Of a stretch of 64,000 nucleotides of DNA, positions 51,590 through 61,500 are shown one piece after another; positions within the stretch are counted from its first letter, which is position 1, and every line of letters begins with the position of its first letter. The notes under the pieces are model-generated. The model saw nothing but the letters and a program-made list of their open reading frames with translations. It was not told the DNA's origin and did no database searches. This DNA comes from JAPLDB01 sp038230515. Lineage in GTDB: Bacteria; Bacteroidota; Bacteroidia; AKYH767-A; 2013-40CM-41-45. The position numbers were made by a program, and so were the translations under genes. The stretch lies in NCBI GenBank assembly GCA_038230515.1, contig JBBRND010000001.1:124001-188000 (forward strand), in the 5' to 3' direction.

Positions 51590-53275
51590 CTATTTCTTCC
51601 CGCTCTCCTTCGCCCATGCATCCTTCAACGTAACCGTCCGGTTGAAAATAAGTTTTGAGGCGGTAGAATCTTTATCCGCACAAAAATATCCCATGCGCAG
51701 AAACTGAAATTTATCTCCTGCATTGGCAGTTGCGAGCGAGCGCTCCGCCTTTGCATTACTGATTACTTTCAGCGAATCCGGGTTCAGAAATTTCAGAAAA
51801 TCTCCGTCACCCGCATCGGGCGCTTCTACGTTAAAGAGGCGATCGTACACGCGCACTTCCACATCAATGGCATCAGCAGCATTCACAAAATGAATAACCC
51901 CTTTTACTTTAATGCCGCTCTTATCCTGTCCACTGCGGCTTTCGGGATAGTACGAGCAATGCAATTCCTTTACCGAACCGTCTGCATTTTTTATTGCCTC
52001 ATCACATTTAATAATGAACGCATGTTTGAGACGAACCATTCCACCAATGAACAAACGGTTGTACCCCTTCGGAGGATCATCCATAAAATCATCCCGCTCA
52101 ATAAAAATTTCTTTCGAGAAACTCATCGGGCGGTAATTCGCGTGATCTTCTTCCGGAAGATTTTCAGCAAATAAATTTTCAGTTTGTCCTTCAGGAAAAT
52201 TAGTGATCACCACTTTTATCGGATCGAGCACCACCATCTTGCGAAGCGCAGTTTTATTAAGATGCTCGCGCAAACAATATTCAAGCAACGAAACATCAAT
52301 TACATTTTCCCTGCGTGCAACGCCAACTCGTTCAGCAAACTCACGGATGGACTCAGGCGTGTAGCCCCTTCTTCTGAAACCTGAAATAGTAGGCATGCGC
52401 GGATCGTCCCAACCGCTCACATATTTTTCAGTGACTAAGCGAAGCAGCTTGCGCTTGCTCATCACCGTATAGTTGAGGTTGAGCCGCGCAAATTCAATTT
52501 GCTGCGATGGAAATATTCCAAGCTGCTTTATGTACCACTCGTACAGCGGACGATGCACTTCAAACTCCAGCGTGCAAATGCTGTGCGTAATGTTTTCAAT
52601 GCTGTCACTTTGCCCGTGCGCGAAATCATACATCGGGTATATTTTCCATTTGTCACCCGTGCGGTGATGATGATCAAATTTTATACGATACATCAGCGGA
52701 TCGCGCAGGTGCATGTTTGGCGAAGCCATGTCAATCTTTGCACGGAGTACTTTGCTTCCCTCTGCAAATTCTCCCGCACGCATGCGCGTAAACAAATCAA
52801 GATTTTCTTCCACACTGCGGCTACGATATGGCGATGCCTTTCCCGCTTCGGTAGGCGTACCTTTCTGCGAAGCAATCTGCTCGGCAGTTTGATCATCTAC
52901 GTATGCCAATCCTTTTTTAATAAGCGCCACAGCAAATTCATAGATCTGCTCAAAATAATCTGACGCGTAAAATTCATTCTCCCACTCAAAGCCAAGCCAG
53001 CGAATGTCTTGCTTTATGCTGTCCACATATTCCTGCTCTTCTTTTGCAGGATTGGTATCGTCAAATCGCAGGTTGGTTTTGCCGTGGTATTTATCCGCCA
53101 ACCCGAAATTGAGACAGATACTTTTTGAATGACCGATATGCAGATACCCATTCGGCTCAGGCGGAAAACGCGTATGCACACGCCCACCGTGCTTTCCGGC
53201 ACGAATGTCCTCCTCCACCATCTGCTCTATAAAATTGAGATGCTCTACTTCAGGTTCACTTTTATGTTCCGTCAT
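51590..53275 (-). CDS. glnS: Glutaminyl-tRNA synthetase
   Basis: The 561-residue enzyme has the HIGH motif in PPEPNGYLHIGHSKSI and the KMSKS counterpart VMSKRKLLRLV. The GlnRS-specific DDTNPAKEEQEYVDSI follows the first motif. It joins glutamine to tRNA-Gln. Length matches the bacterial enzyme. Its own start is preceded by a TACTTTCG box (53299-53306). Confidence 0.97.
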   Translation of the reverse strand: MTEHKSEPEVEHLNFIEQMVEEDIRAGKHGGRVHTRFPPEPNGYLHIGHSKSICLNFGLADKYHGKTNLRFDDTNPAKEEQEYVDSIKQDIRWLGFEWENEFYASDYFEQIYEFAVALIKKGLAYVDDQTAEQIASQKGTPTEAGKASPYRSRSVEENLDLFTRMRAGEFAEGSKVLRAKIDMASPNMHLRDPLMYRIKFDHHHRTGDKWKIYPMYDFAHGQSDSIENITHSICTLEFEVHRPLYEWYIKQLGIFPSQQIEFARLNLNYTVMSKRKLLRLVTEKYVSGWDDPRMPTISGFRRRGYTPESIREFAERVGVARRENVIDVSLLEYCLREHLNKTALRKMVVLDPIKVVITNFPEGQTENLFAENLPEEDHANYRPMSFSKEIFIERDDFMDDPPKGYNRLFIGGMVRLKHAFIIKCDEAIKNADGSVKELHCSYYPESRSGQDKSGIKVKGVIHFVNAADAIDVEVRVYDRLFNVEAPDAGDGDFLKFLNPDSLKVISNAKAERSLATANAGDKFQFLRMGYFCADKDSTASKLIFNRTVTLKDAWAKESGKK

Positions 53276-53332
53276 GACTCTTAATAAATATCGAATCGCG
53301 AAAGTACAACCTTACTCTGAATTTTTTGCCTG

Positions 53333-53358
53333 CCAACCGTAGCCTTGGCGAAGGTTGG
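53333..53358. repeat. Small palindromic repeat upstream of glnS
   Basis: CCAACC and GGTTGG enclose CCTTGGCGAAGG, which is itself complementary at its ends. It lies 57 bases before the glnS start. Confidence 0.5.
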
Positions 53359-53720
53359 GGAGCGAACCGGTATAACTCTTAATCACCACCCTTCCCGCCA
53401 TCCGCTGTATCTTTTTTTCTTTTCTTATTTTTTTAATTTGGTAAAAAAAGGATGCCGCTGCTGTCAGGGCTGGATTGATGCTGTCCTGTTTCATCGCAAC
53501 GTTTCAAGCAGCCCAAAAAAATTCACTCAACCCTCCATCATCAAAAATTTTCTTTGTTCCCAAAGCAATACGTGTTGTTAAAAAAACTCTAAGAAACTAA
53601 ACACATGTAAACCTAAACCCTCCTAAGTTTGAACTGCTTTTGCAAAACCCAGACTCAAATTTTCAACAACTAAACTATTTCCCAAATTCCCAAAAACAAT
53701 TCACGCAAAGCTTCGATTAG

Positions 53721-53973
53721 CAACTGCAACAATTAAATTCAAAAAAGCAGCCCTTCAAATTCCAACTGCAAGAATTCAAGTCCTTACTGCAACCATCAGA
53801 GTACTCATTGCAACGCTTAAAGTCCTTACCGCCACGCTTCAGTTTAGCACATCATACCGTTAGAATAACATCTGCAACGCTTAAAGTCCTTACCGCCATC
53901 ATTCGTGTGCTTACTCCCACACTTCGGGTCGTTACCGCCACGCTTCAAGTACCTTCTGCAATCGTTTTTTTTG
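53721..53973. repeat. Degenerate 21-bp tandem array D
   Basis: Twelve units start at 53721, 53742, 53763, 53784, 53805, 53826, 53847, 53868, 53890, 53911, 53932 and 53953: all 21 bp except one of 22. In the plus frame most units read L-T-A-T-L-K/R/Q-V, and the bases that differ between units fall mainly at third codon positions (GTA, GTC, GTG; AAA, AGA, CGT, CGG). The frame is broken between 53847 and 53889 by a TAG and a one-base insertion. The rest of the glnS-lysA gap (53359-53720) shows no gene. Confidence 0.85.
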
Positions 53974-54057
53974 CCCTCCAAAAGCCACCCAAAACATTAA
54001 TTATCAATAAATTGCCTCATTATTCGCGTAATTCGTTAATTTGATTGGTAAAAGCTC

Positions 54058-55296
54058 TCAGTCAAGCCTAACCTCCACCTGGTTCCTCAACAAATCATCA
54101 ATCGTTTCGCGCCTGCGGATCAGCTGCGGCTTGCCTTTATAGATAAGCACTTCGGGCGGGCGCATGCGTGAGTTGTAATTGTTGCTCATGGAAAAACCGT
54201 AAGCACCCGCATTGCAGATGGCGAGTATATCGCCTTCGCGCACTTCGCTGATTTTGCGGTCCCATCCAAGCGTATCTGTTTCGCAGATGTAACCTACCAC
54301 GGAATAAATGCGCGGCTTATCGTGCGGGTTGGAAATGTTAGCAATGTGATGATGTGAATCGTAAAACATGGGGCGTATGAGATGGTTTTGCCCTGAATCA
54401 ACTCCTGCAAAAACCGTGGAGAGGGTTTGCTTGATCACGTTTACTTTTACGAGGAGAAAGCCGCACTCGGAGACAAGAAATTTTCCCGGTTCGAACCAGA
54501 GGTGAAGTGTGCGTCCGTAGGTTTTGCAAAAATCGTTGAAGCGCTGCGAGAGTTCTTTGCCGAGTTCTTCAATGTCAGTAACTGCATCGCCATCTTTGTA
54601 TGCCACTTTAAAGCCGCTACCGAAATCAATGAACTCGAGTTCAGGAAAACTTTGTGCAGTTTCGAACATGAGATCGGCTACGCGGAGAAATACGGATGAG
54701 TCGAGAATTTCGGAGCCGGTGTGTATGTGCAGTCCGTTGATGCGGATGTTGTAGCTCTTGATGATACGCTCTACATGGCGCAACTGGTAAATGGAAATTC
54801 CGAACTTGGAATCGATGTGCCCGGTTTGTATGTGTGTGTTGCCGCCAGCCATGATGTGCGGGTTGATGCGGATGGCGCATGGAACTTTATCGCCATAGTC
54901 GTGACCGAAGTGTTCGAGTACGGAGATGTTGTCTATATTTATTTTGACACCGATTTCTACTGCCTTACTGATTTCATCAAAGGAAACTCCGTTAGGGGTG
55001 AATAAAATTTCTTCAGCAGAAAAACCTGCGCGCAGTCCAAGCTGCACTTCTTCTATGGAGACGGCATCCAGACCGGCTCCGAGTTTTTTCATGAGCTTTA
55101 AGATGGCTTGATTTGAATTTGCCTTGAGGGCATATTTTATTTTAAGCGATACGGTGCTGAATGCTGACGCGAGTTTTTTATACTGACGCTCGATGATGTC
55201 TCCATCATATACATAGAGTGGTGTGCCGTGTTCCTGCGCGAGGCTGAGCAGCTGATTGCTGCGGGCGGTTAAATAATCGTCAAGTTCTTTCATCAA
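54058..55296 (-). CDS. lysA: Diaminopimelate decarboxylase
   Basis: The 412-residue protein has the PLP lysine in IKYALKANSN near residue 53, the phosphate loop GSGFKVAYKDG and the C-terminal CETDTLG and CNAGAYGFSM motifs of class III decarboxylases. It makes lysine from meso-diaminopimelate. The sequence starts MKELDDYL. Arginine-decarboxylase relatives exist, but the length and CETDTLG favour LysA. Confidence 0.93.
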   Translation of the reverse strand: MMKELDDYLTARSNQLLSLAQEHGTPLYVYDGDIIERQYKKLASAFSTVSLKIKYALKANSNQAILKLMKKLGAGLDAVSIEEVQLGLRAGFSAEEILFTPNGVSFDEISKAVEIGVKINIDNISVLEHFGHDYGDKVPCAIRINPHIMAGGNTHIQTGHIDSKFGISIYQLRHVERIIKSYNIRINGLHIHTGSEILDSSVFLRVADLMFETAQSFPELEFIDFGSGFKVAYKDGDAVTDIEELGKELSQRFNDFCKTYGRTLHLWFEPGKFLVSECGFLLVKVNVIKQTLSTVFAGVDSGQNHLIRPMFYDSHHHIANISNPHDKPRIYSVVGYICETDTLGWDRKISEVREGDILAICNAGAYGFSMSNNYNSRMRPPEVLIYKGKPQLIRRRETIDDLLRNQVEVRLD

Positions 55297-55444
55297 TTTT
55301 TGTTCCGTTAAAAGATTGTATTATTGTTCAAAGAAACGAAAACTAATTATGAAGCGGGTAACTTCTCTTGGTGGAATATTAAACGCATAATTCTAATATG
55401 ATGAATGACTCAATCAATCTCCTTTAAAGATTTAATGAATCCTG

Positions 55445-55452
55445 TATCTTTG
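55445..55452 (+). promoter_or_regulatory. Putative -7 box for serC
   Basis: TATCTTTG fits TAnnTTTG and lies 29 bases before the serC ATG. Confidence 0.5.
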
Positions 55453-55481
55453 ACATCTCAAAAATTTAAAACCCAATCGCA

Positions 55482-56549
55482 ATGAATCGTAAACATAATT
55501 TCGGTGCCGGTCCCGGCATACTTCCAGAATCAGCTTTGCAAAAAGCAGCCGCTGATATTTTGAACTTTAATAATTCAGGAATGGGAGTTTTGGAAATTTC
55601 CCATCGCAGCAAAGACTTTGAAGCGGTGCTGCAAAAAGCAAAATCTCTGGTGAAAGAATTGCTTCACGTTCCTGATACACATGAAGTGTTGTTTCTGCAA
55701 GGTGGTGCAAGTACGCAGTTCGCCATGGTGCCGATGAACCTGATGAAAAAGAAGGCAGCGTACATTGACGAAGGTGCGTGGAGCAATAAAGCTATTAAAG
55801 AAGCAAAACTTTTCGGTGAGACAGTAGTGCTGGCTTCAAGCAAGGACAAAAACTATTCTTACATGCCGAAAGGATATGCGATTCCTGCCGATTGCGATTA
55901 CCTGCACATCACCAGCAATGAAACGATTCACGGAACGCAGGTGAAAAGTTTTCCTGCATCACCGATTCCTGTTGTGTGCGATATGTCATCAGATATTTTT
56001 TCCCGTCCTGTTGATGTTTCGAAGTTCGAGCTCATTTACGCAGGCGCTCAAAAGAACATGGGACCATCAGGTGTTACGCTCGTGATCATTAAAAAAGATA
56101 TTGTGGGTACGCACGGAAAATCATTGCCGACCATGATGGATTACAAAACGCATCTTGACAATGATTCATTGTACAACACACCACCTGTGTTCGGAATCCT
56201 AATGATCATGTACACGCTTGAATGGTTGAAGAGCATTGGCGGTGTAGAAGGAATGGAAAAAATCAACAAGCAAAAATTCGATTTGTTCTACAATGAAGTG
56301 GACAGCAACCCGATGTTTGTCGGTACGACTGCTCCAGAAGACCGCTCACCGATGAATGCGTGTTTTCTTCTGAAGGATTCTTCTTTGGACGAAGATTTTT
56401 TAAACAAGACAAAAGCTGCTGGCATTGTCGGCATCAAGGGTCACCGTTCTGTTGGCGGCTTCCGCGCTTCTATGTACAATGCGCTTCCGCTCGATAGCGT
56501 GCAGGCATTAGTCCAGGTGATGAAGGAGTTTGCAATGAAAACAGCATAA
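55482..56549 (+). CDS. serC: Phosphoserine aminotransferase
   Basis: The 355-residue protein begins HNFGAGPGILPE, the SerC signature, and has the PLP lysine in YAGAQKNMGPSG. GGASTQFAMVPMNLM contacts the cofactor phosphate. It converts 3-phosphohydroxypyruvate to phosphoserine. It is followed after 6 bases by serA, so the first two steps of serine synthesis are one operon. Confidence 0.96.
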   Translation: MNRKHNFGAGPGILPESALQKAAADILNFNNSGMGVLEISHRSKDFEAVLQKAKSLVKELLHVPDTHEVLFLQGGASTQFAMVPMNLMKKKAAYIDEGAWSNKAIKEAKLFGETVVLASSKDKNYSYMPKGYAIPADCDYLHITSNETIHGTQVKSFPASPIPVVCDMSSDIFSRPVDVSKFELIYAGAQKNMGPSGVTLVIIKKDIVGTHGKSLPTMMDYKTHLDNDSLYNTPPVFGILMIMYTLEWLKSIGGVEGMEKINKQKFDLFYNEVDSNPMFVGTTAPEDRSPMNACFLLKDSSLDEDFLNKTKAAGIVGIKGHRSVGGFRASMYNALPLDSVQALVQVMKEFAMKTA

Positions 56550-56555
56550 AATACT

Positions 56556-57527
56556 ATGGTGAAGATCTTAGCAAATGACGGAATTGATTCTGCCGGCAAA
56601 AAAATTTTCGATGCTGCAGGATTTTCTGTTTCCACTGAAAAAGTCGCGCAGGAAAATTTAAGTGATGCGCTTAAAAATTTTGACGCCATCCTTGTGCGCA
56701 GCGCCACACAGGTGCGACAAATAAATATTGATGCAACTCCAAACCTGAAACTCATTGGCCGAGCCGGAGTGGGAATGGATAACATTGATGTGAAGTATGC
56801 GCGCGAAAAAGGTCTGGCTGTCATGAATACTCCTGCTGCATCATCTCAATCGGTTGCTGAGCTTGTGTTCGCACATTTATTTACTGGCGTTCGTTTTCTG
56901 CATGATGCTAACCGCAACATGCCCGGCAGCGATACGAAAGAAACGTTCGACAAGCTGAAGAAAAATTATTCTGCCGGAATTGAACTGCGCGGTAAAACAC
57001 TTGGCATTGTTGGCGCAGGACAAATAGGAAAATGTGTAGCTGCCATCGCAATTGGATTGGGAATGAATGTTCTCTTTCACCGTTTGAATAACGAAGATGT
57101 AGAAGTTGATCTTGATTTTCATCCGGCACTAAGTCAGAAAAAAATTTCCGTCACGCTTAAATGTGTGTCGTTTACAAAACTGATTACTGAAAGTGATTTT
57201 ATTACTCTGCATGTTCCGTTTCCGAAAGGCAGTGCTCCTGTCATCGGCAAAAAAGAATTTGACTTAATGAAACAGGGCGCAGGTATCGTAAACACTGCTC
57301 GTGGGGGGGTGGTTTCAGAAAATGATTTGCTTGATGCGCTCAACTCCGGCAAAATCGGTTTTGCAGGCATTGATGTTTTTGAAGGCGAGCCGCTCATTAA
57401 AGAAACGTTGCGCAAACATCCGAAGGTTACCCTCTCTCCGCACATTGGTGGTTCTACTAAAGAAGCGCAGGAACGCATCGGCATTGAACTTGCGCAAAAA
57501 GTGGTGGAGTATTTTCACAACAAGTAG
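56556..57527 (+). CDS. serA: D-3-phosphoglycerate dehydrogenase (short form)
   Basis: The 323-residue protein has the NAD motif GKTLGIVGAGQIGK, the Arg in NTARGG, and the His in SPHIGGST of the D-2-hydroxyacid dehydrogenase family. It lacks a C-terminal ACT domain, so the serine feedback site seen in longer SerA forms is missing. The position after serC supports this assignment over other hydroxyacid dehydrogenases. Confidence 0.92.
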   Translation: MVKILANDGIDSAGKKIFDAAGFSVSTEKVAQENLSDALKNFDAILVRSATQVRQINIDATPNLKLIGRAGVGMDNIDVKYAREKGLAVMNTPAASSQSVAELVFAHLFTGVRFLHDANRNMPGSDTKETFDKLKKNYSAGIELRGKTLGIVGAGQIGKCVAAIAIGLGMNVLFHRLNNEDVEVDLDFHPALSQKKISVTLKCVSFTKLITESDFITLHVPFPKGSAPVIGKKEFDLMKQGAGIVNTARGGVVSENDLLDALNSGKIGFAGIDVFEGEPLIKETLRKHPKVTLSPHIGGSTKEAQERIGIELAQKVVEYFHNK

Positions 57528-57859
57528 CCGAAGCATCCATTTTATATTTTTATTCTCCATTTCTTTCACATCATTGGCTCAATTTTAATTGAATGCATAA
57601 TTTGTGTATGTGCATTCATAAATTATGAATATGATTCATAAAAAAGAATTTTCATAAATATATTTTTACATACTTAAAAATATTTTTATAGAATATATAT
57701 ACTAAAATAATATACGTAAAAATATTTTTAATGAACCTAAATTTACTAAAAATAATTTGAGTTTTATTTTTAGTGTCTATAAATTTTTTAATAATACATT
57801 CATCATAATATTTTATGTATTTACATACAAATATTATATTTGCAGAAATTATTTAAAAA
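57528..57859. promoter_or_regulatory. Very AT-rich gap upstream of the unknown gene
   Basis: This 330-bp stretch has no gene and is extremely AT-rich, with several TAAAAATATTTTTA-like palindromic blocks. A TATATTTG box lies at about 57836-57843, close to the start at 57860, and could be the -7 element. Confidence 0.4.
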
Positions 57860-58474
57860 ATGAAGAAAGATTTTCTCCCACGAAAAGAAACGGCTATTAT
57901 CCAATGGGCAAATTTGTATAAAAACAAATTGCCTGGCGTGGCTACGCAACTTGGACTAACCATCGGTGAGGTTACCGATCAACAGAATCTTTGCCAGGAA
58001 ATAATAGATAGCTTCAACGCACATTACGCAGCGAAGACTACAGCAAAAAGCAAAAAGAAGGCAAAGACGGCAACCATGAAAAAGAACCTGAATATATTAC
58101 GAAGGCGCATTGCGAATATAAAAACGCGCGACACTTACAGCGAAGGCACCGGCAAAGGATTGGGTGTAGTAGGTGTGGATGTTATAGTGAAAGCGGCCGA
58201 GATAAAACCCGAACTTTGGCTGAAGGTGAGCGGAGGTTTTGTAATCGTAGATTTTACAAAGAAGGGGCTTGAAGGCGTGAATGTGTTTTCTAAACTGCCC
58301 GCAGATGCAGAGTTTGAAAAACTCGCGCTCGATATGCACCCGCCTTATGTGGACACGCGCCCCCTGCGCCAGCCGGGTGTGCCCGAAGAAAGAGAGTATA
58401 TGGTTATCGGTGTTATGAAAGACAAGCCGGTAGGGCAGCCCAGCAATATTGCTACAATACTTTATGCAGGGTAG
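57860..58474 (+). CDS. Hypothetical protein, helical N-terminus and beta-rich C-terminus
   Basis: The 204-residue protein has a helical first half with a Lys-rich segment (TTAKSKKKAKTATMKKN, near residues 60-76) and a second half with strand character and Pro/Tyr-rich loops (MHPPYVDTRPLRQPGVPEEREYMV), which may be a fibronectin-type domain. Similar small proteins are scattered in Bacteroidota without known function. It lies after the AT-rich gap and 80 bases before the hybrid kinase gene. Confidence 0.55.
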   Translation: MKKDFLPRKETAIIQWANLYKNKLPGVATQLGLTIGEVTDQQNLCQEIIDSFNAHYAAKTTAKSKKKAKTATMKKNLNILRRRIANIKTRDTYSEGTGKGLGVVGVDVIVKAAEIKPELWLKVSGGFVIVDFTKKGLEGVNVFSKLPADAEFEKLALDMHPPYVDTRPLRQPGVPEEREYMVIGVMKDKPVGQPSNIATILYAG

Positions 58475-58556
58475 GTGGTAGAGTAGAATGAAAAATGCGG
58501 ATTGAAAACCTGCGCTAAATTTTTTTTGTTACTTTTGAATAAACGTTTTCGAAAGG

Positions 58557-61500
58557 ATGAAAAAAAGTTCCATCCTGATTTTTCTGCTCTGCATAATTTG
58601 CATGGCAGAAAAATCAGTTGCATCCAGCCATGTTTCTTTTGAATCGCTCACCACGGCTGACGGGCTTGTTCAAAACAGCATACACTCCATTCTTCAGGAG
58701 CGTACGGGTTACATATGGATTGGAACTTCGGATGGATTGAACCGTTATGATGGTAAACGGTTCATCTCTTTCACTCACAAAAACAGCGACAGCACTTCCA
58801 TCTCTGATAATTATGTGGAAAAAATTTATGAAGATCATCTCGGAAGAATTTGGGTGGGCACCCGCAGCGGATTAAATATTTACAACGAGCTCAGCAATTC
58901 ATTCATCCGCGTCCCGCTCGATTCATTTTCGAAAAATATTTACACCCCTGCCATTACCGAAGATTATACCGGAACAATTTGGGTGGGCAGTGATGGTGCA
59001 GGATTGCTCAGCATAAAAATTGATTCGACTGTGAAAAAAAATTCTTTTCGCATCCGGCAGTTTTTAACGGAGGAAAACGATACCTCCACGCTGGCAAGTA
59101 ACACCATCTTCGCACTCGAAACAGATCTGCTGCACAACCTGTGGGTAGGTACTGAAAAAGGATTGTGTAAACTTTCGTTTGATCAACTTTCGGTTCCATC
59201 AGCTTCCTGCAAGTTTGAACGTGTGCGCATCTGCGATCATAACGTATGTGTATTTCACGAGGAACGCGTTACAGATATTGTAAATCACGGCAATCAAATC
59301 TGGTTTGGTACGAAGGGGCGTTTTATTTATTGTCTCGATTATTCAAACGCAAAAAATACGGAGTGGAAAATTATCAAAGCACACGTAAAAACAATTGTGC
59401 CCGATGCCGATCCTGTTCTCACAAAAATGGTTTTTGATAATGCGGGAAATCTTTGGTTGTCCTACAGCAACGAGGGAATAAGTGAACTCACCTTTGCAAA
59501 CGATACGGTTATTGAAACACATTATGTGCATGAAAAGAATAATCCCTCCAGTTTGATTTCAAATACCTGCATTACAGTTGTGAAGGATCACACCAATATG
59601 TTATGGGTAGGAACATCCGATGGTATTTCTCTTTTCAATCCGCTGAAGAATCGCTTTCACGCAAAAGATTTTTCAATTATTGATGCAGACACCACTGACT
59701 TCGGAGTATCATCTTTTCGTGTAGAATACAATCGCTTTTATTTTTTCGGCACCAACGAAAACGGACTTATTATTTACGATAGCCAGCAAAAAAAATCGCA
59801 CAGAATTAAAGCACTTGCCACCCATCAGATTTATTGTATTCAAAAAGATGATAAAGGAAACTTCTGGATGGGAACCAACAGCGGGGTGACTTGCATTCGC
59901 GGCAGCGATTTGTTTTTATCCGGAGGAAAAGAAATTACGGTGAATGTGGATTGCCCGATTCGCACACTGAAAAAAAATACTCTAAGCCCCGGCAATTCCA
60001 TTCAAAGTAATCTCGTGTTTTCCATTTTGCAGGATCATGCAGGGCGGCTGTGGATAGGCACGGGGCAAGGATTGTCTTACATGGATATTGCCACCGAGAA
60101 AATCACTCACGTGGATTTAAATCCGAATAACACAAGTTTGTTTGCAGAGCGAATTATCCGCAGTTTGCTTCTCGATGTTAAAAATCAATTATGGATTGCA
60201 ACCGATGGCGGATTGTTTCAATACAACCTCTCCACTAATTTTTTCCAAAAAATAAATGGCGCTTCAACTGATTCCACCGCATTGCCAGGTGCACGCATTG
60301 TGTGTTTTCATTGCGACTTTCAAAATCATCTTTGGGTAGGTACGAATGGAGGTGGGCTGTGTGTGTACGACCCAGCATCGAATTCATTTCATACGTTTTC
60401 TGAAAAAGATGGGCTGGGTGGCAATATGGTGCAAAGCATTCAAAGTGATCCTTCAGGAAATTTATGGATAAGCACTAACAAAGGTCTTTCAAGATTTGAT
60501 GTGCAGAAAAAAGTTTTTGCAAATTATGATCTGAAGGATGGACTATCGGATCATCAGTTTAATCCGGGTGCCTCCATGATTACTTCCGATGGATTTATTT
60601 TTTTCGGATCGGAAAACGGCTACAATAGTTTTCATCCCGACAGTATAAAAATGAACAGTGTAATTCCCCCCGTGGTGATTACCGATTTCAAAGTGTTTGA
60701 CAAGTCGTTGTTTTATGATGATTCTGTTATGCGCTCATTGCTTCTTACGAGCGAGGAAATAAATTTAAAATTCAGTCAGAATAGTTTTTCTTTTGAGTTT
60801 GCTGCGCTGAATTACATCGGCTCTCAAAAAAATCAGTACGCGGTAATGCTTGATGGATTTGATAACAACTGGAAGCAACTCGGTAGCCGCAACTTTATTT
60901 CGTACACCAATCTTGATCCCGGCTGTTACACGCTAAGAGTAAAAGCATCGAACAACGACAATGTGTGGAATGAAACAGGGATTTCTATTCCTATCGTTAT
61001 CACTCCTCCATTTTTCAGAACGTGGTGGTTTCGCGTAGCGCTGGTTCTGGCAATCAGTTTGCTAATTTATGTTTACTACCGTGAGCACATACGCAGCATT
61101 GAAAACAAAAAACAAAAAGAATTGGCGCTGCGTCAAACAGAACTAAAGGAACAGTTTCTTGCAAACATGAGTCATGAGATCCGCACTCCGCTCAATGCCA
61201 TTATGGGGATGACTCGCCTGCTGCATGAAAAAGATCCGAAACCGAAGCAGATGAAATACCTTAATGCCATTACTCAATCATCGGAACATTTACTTGTGCT
61301 AATCAACGACATTCTCGACTTTTCAAAAATTGAAGCCGGAAAAATTGAACTCGAAAATATTCCGTTTAGCATACGTGATGCAATAAACAATGTTCACACG
61401 ACCCTTCGCTTCAAAGCAGAAGAAAAAGGATTAACATTTAGTGCGCGAATATCACCTGAAGTTCCTTCGGCAATTATTGGCGATCCCGTTCGACTCTCGC

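Noticed and set aside
53312..53494. A 60-codon gene before glnS
   Set aside because: Part of it is the translation of a palindromic repeat (LRQGYGWQAK), and the rest has no gene-like features.
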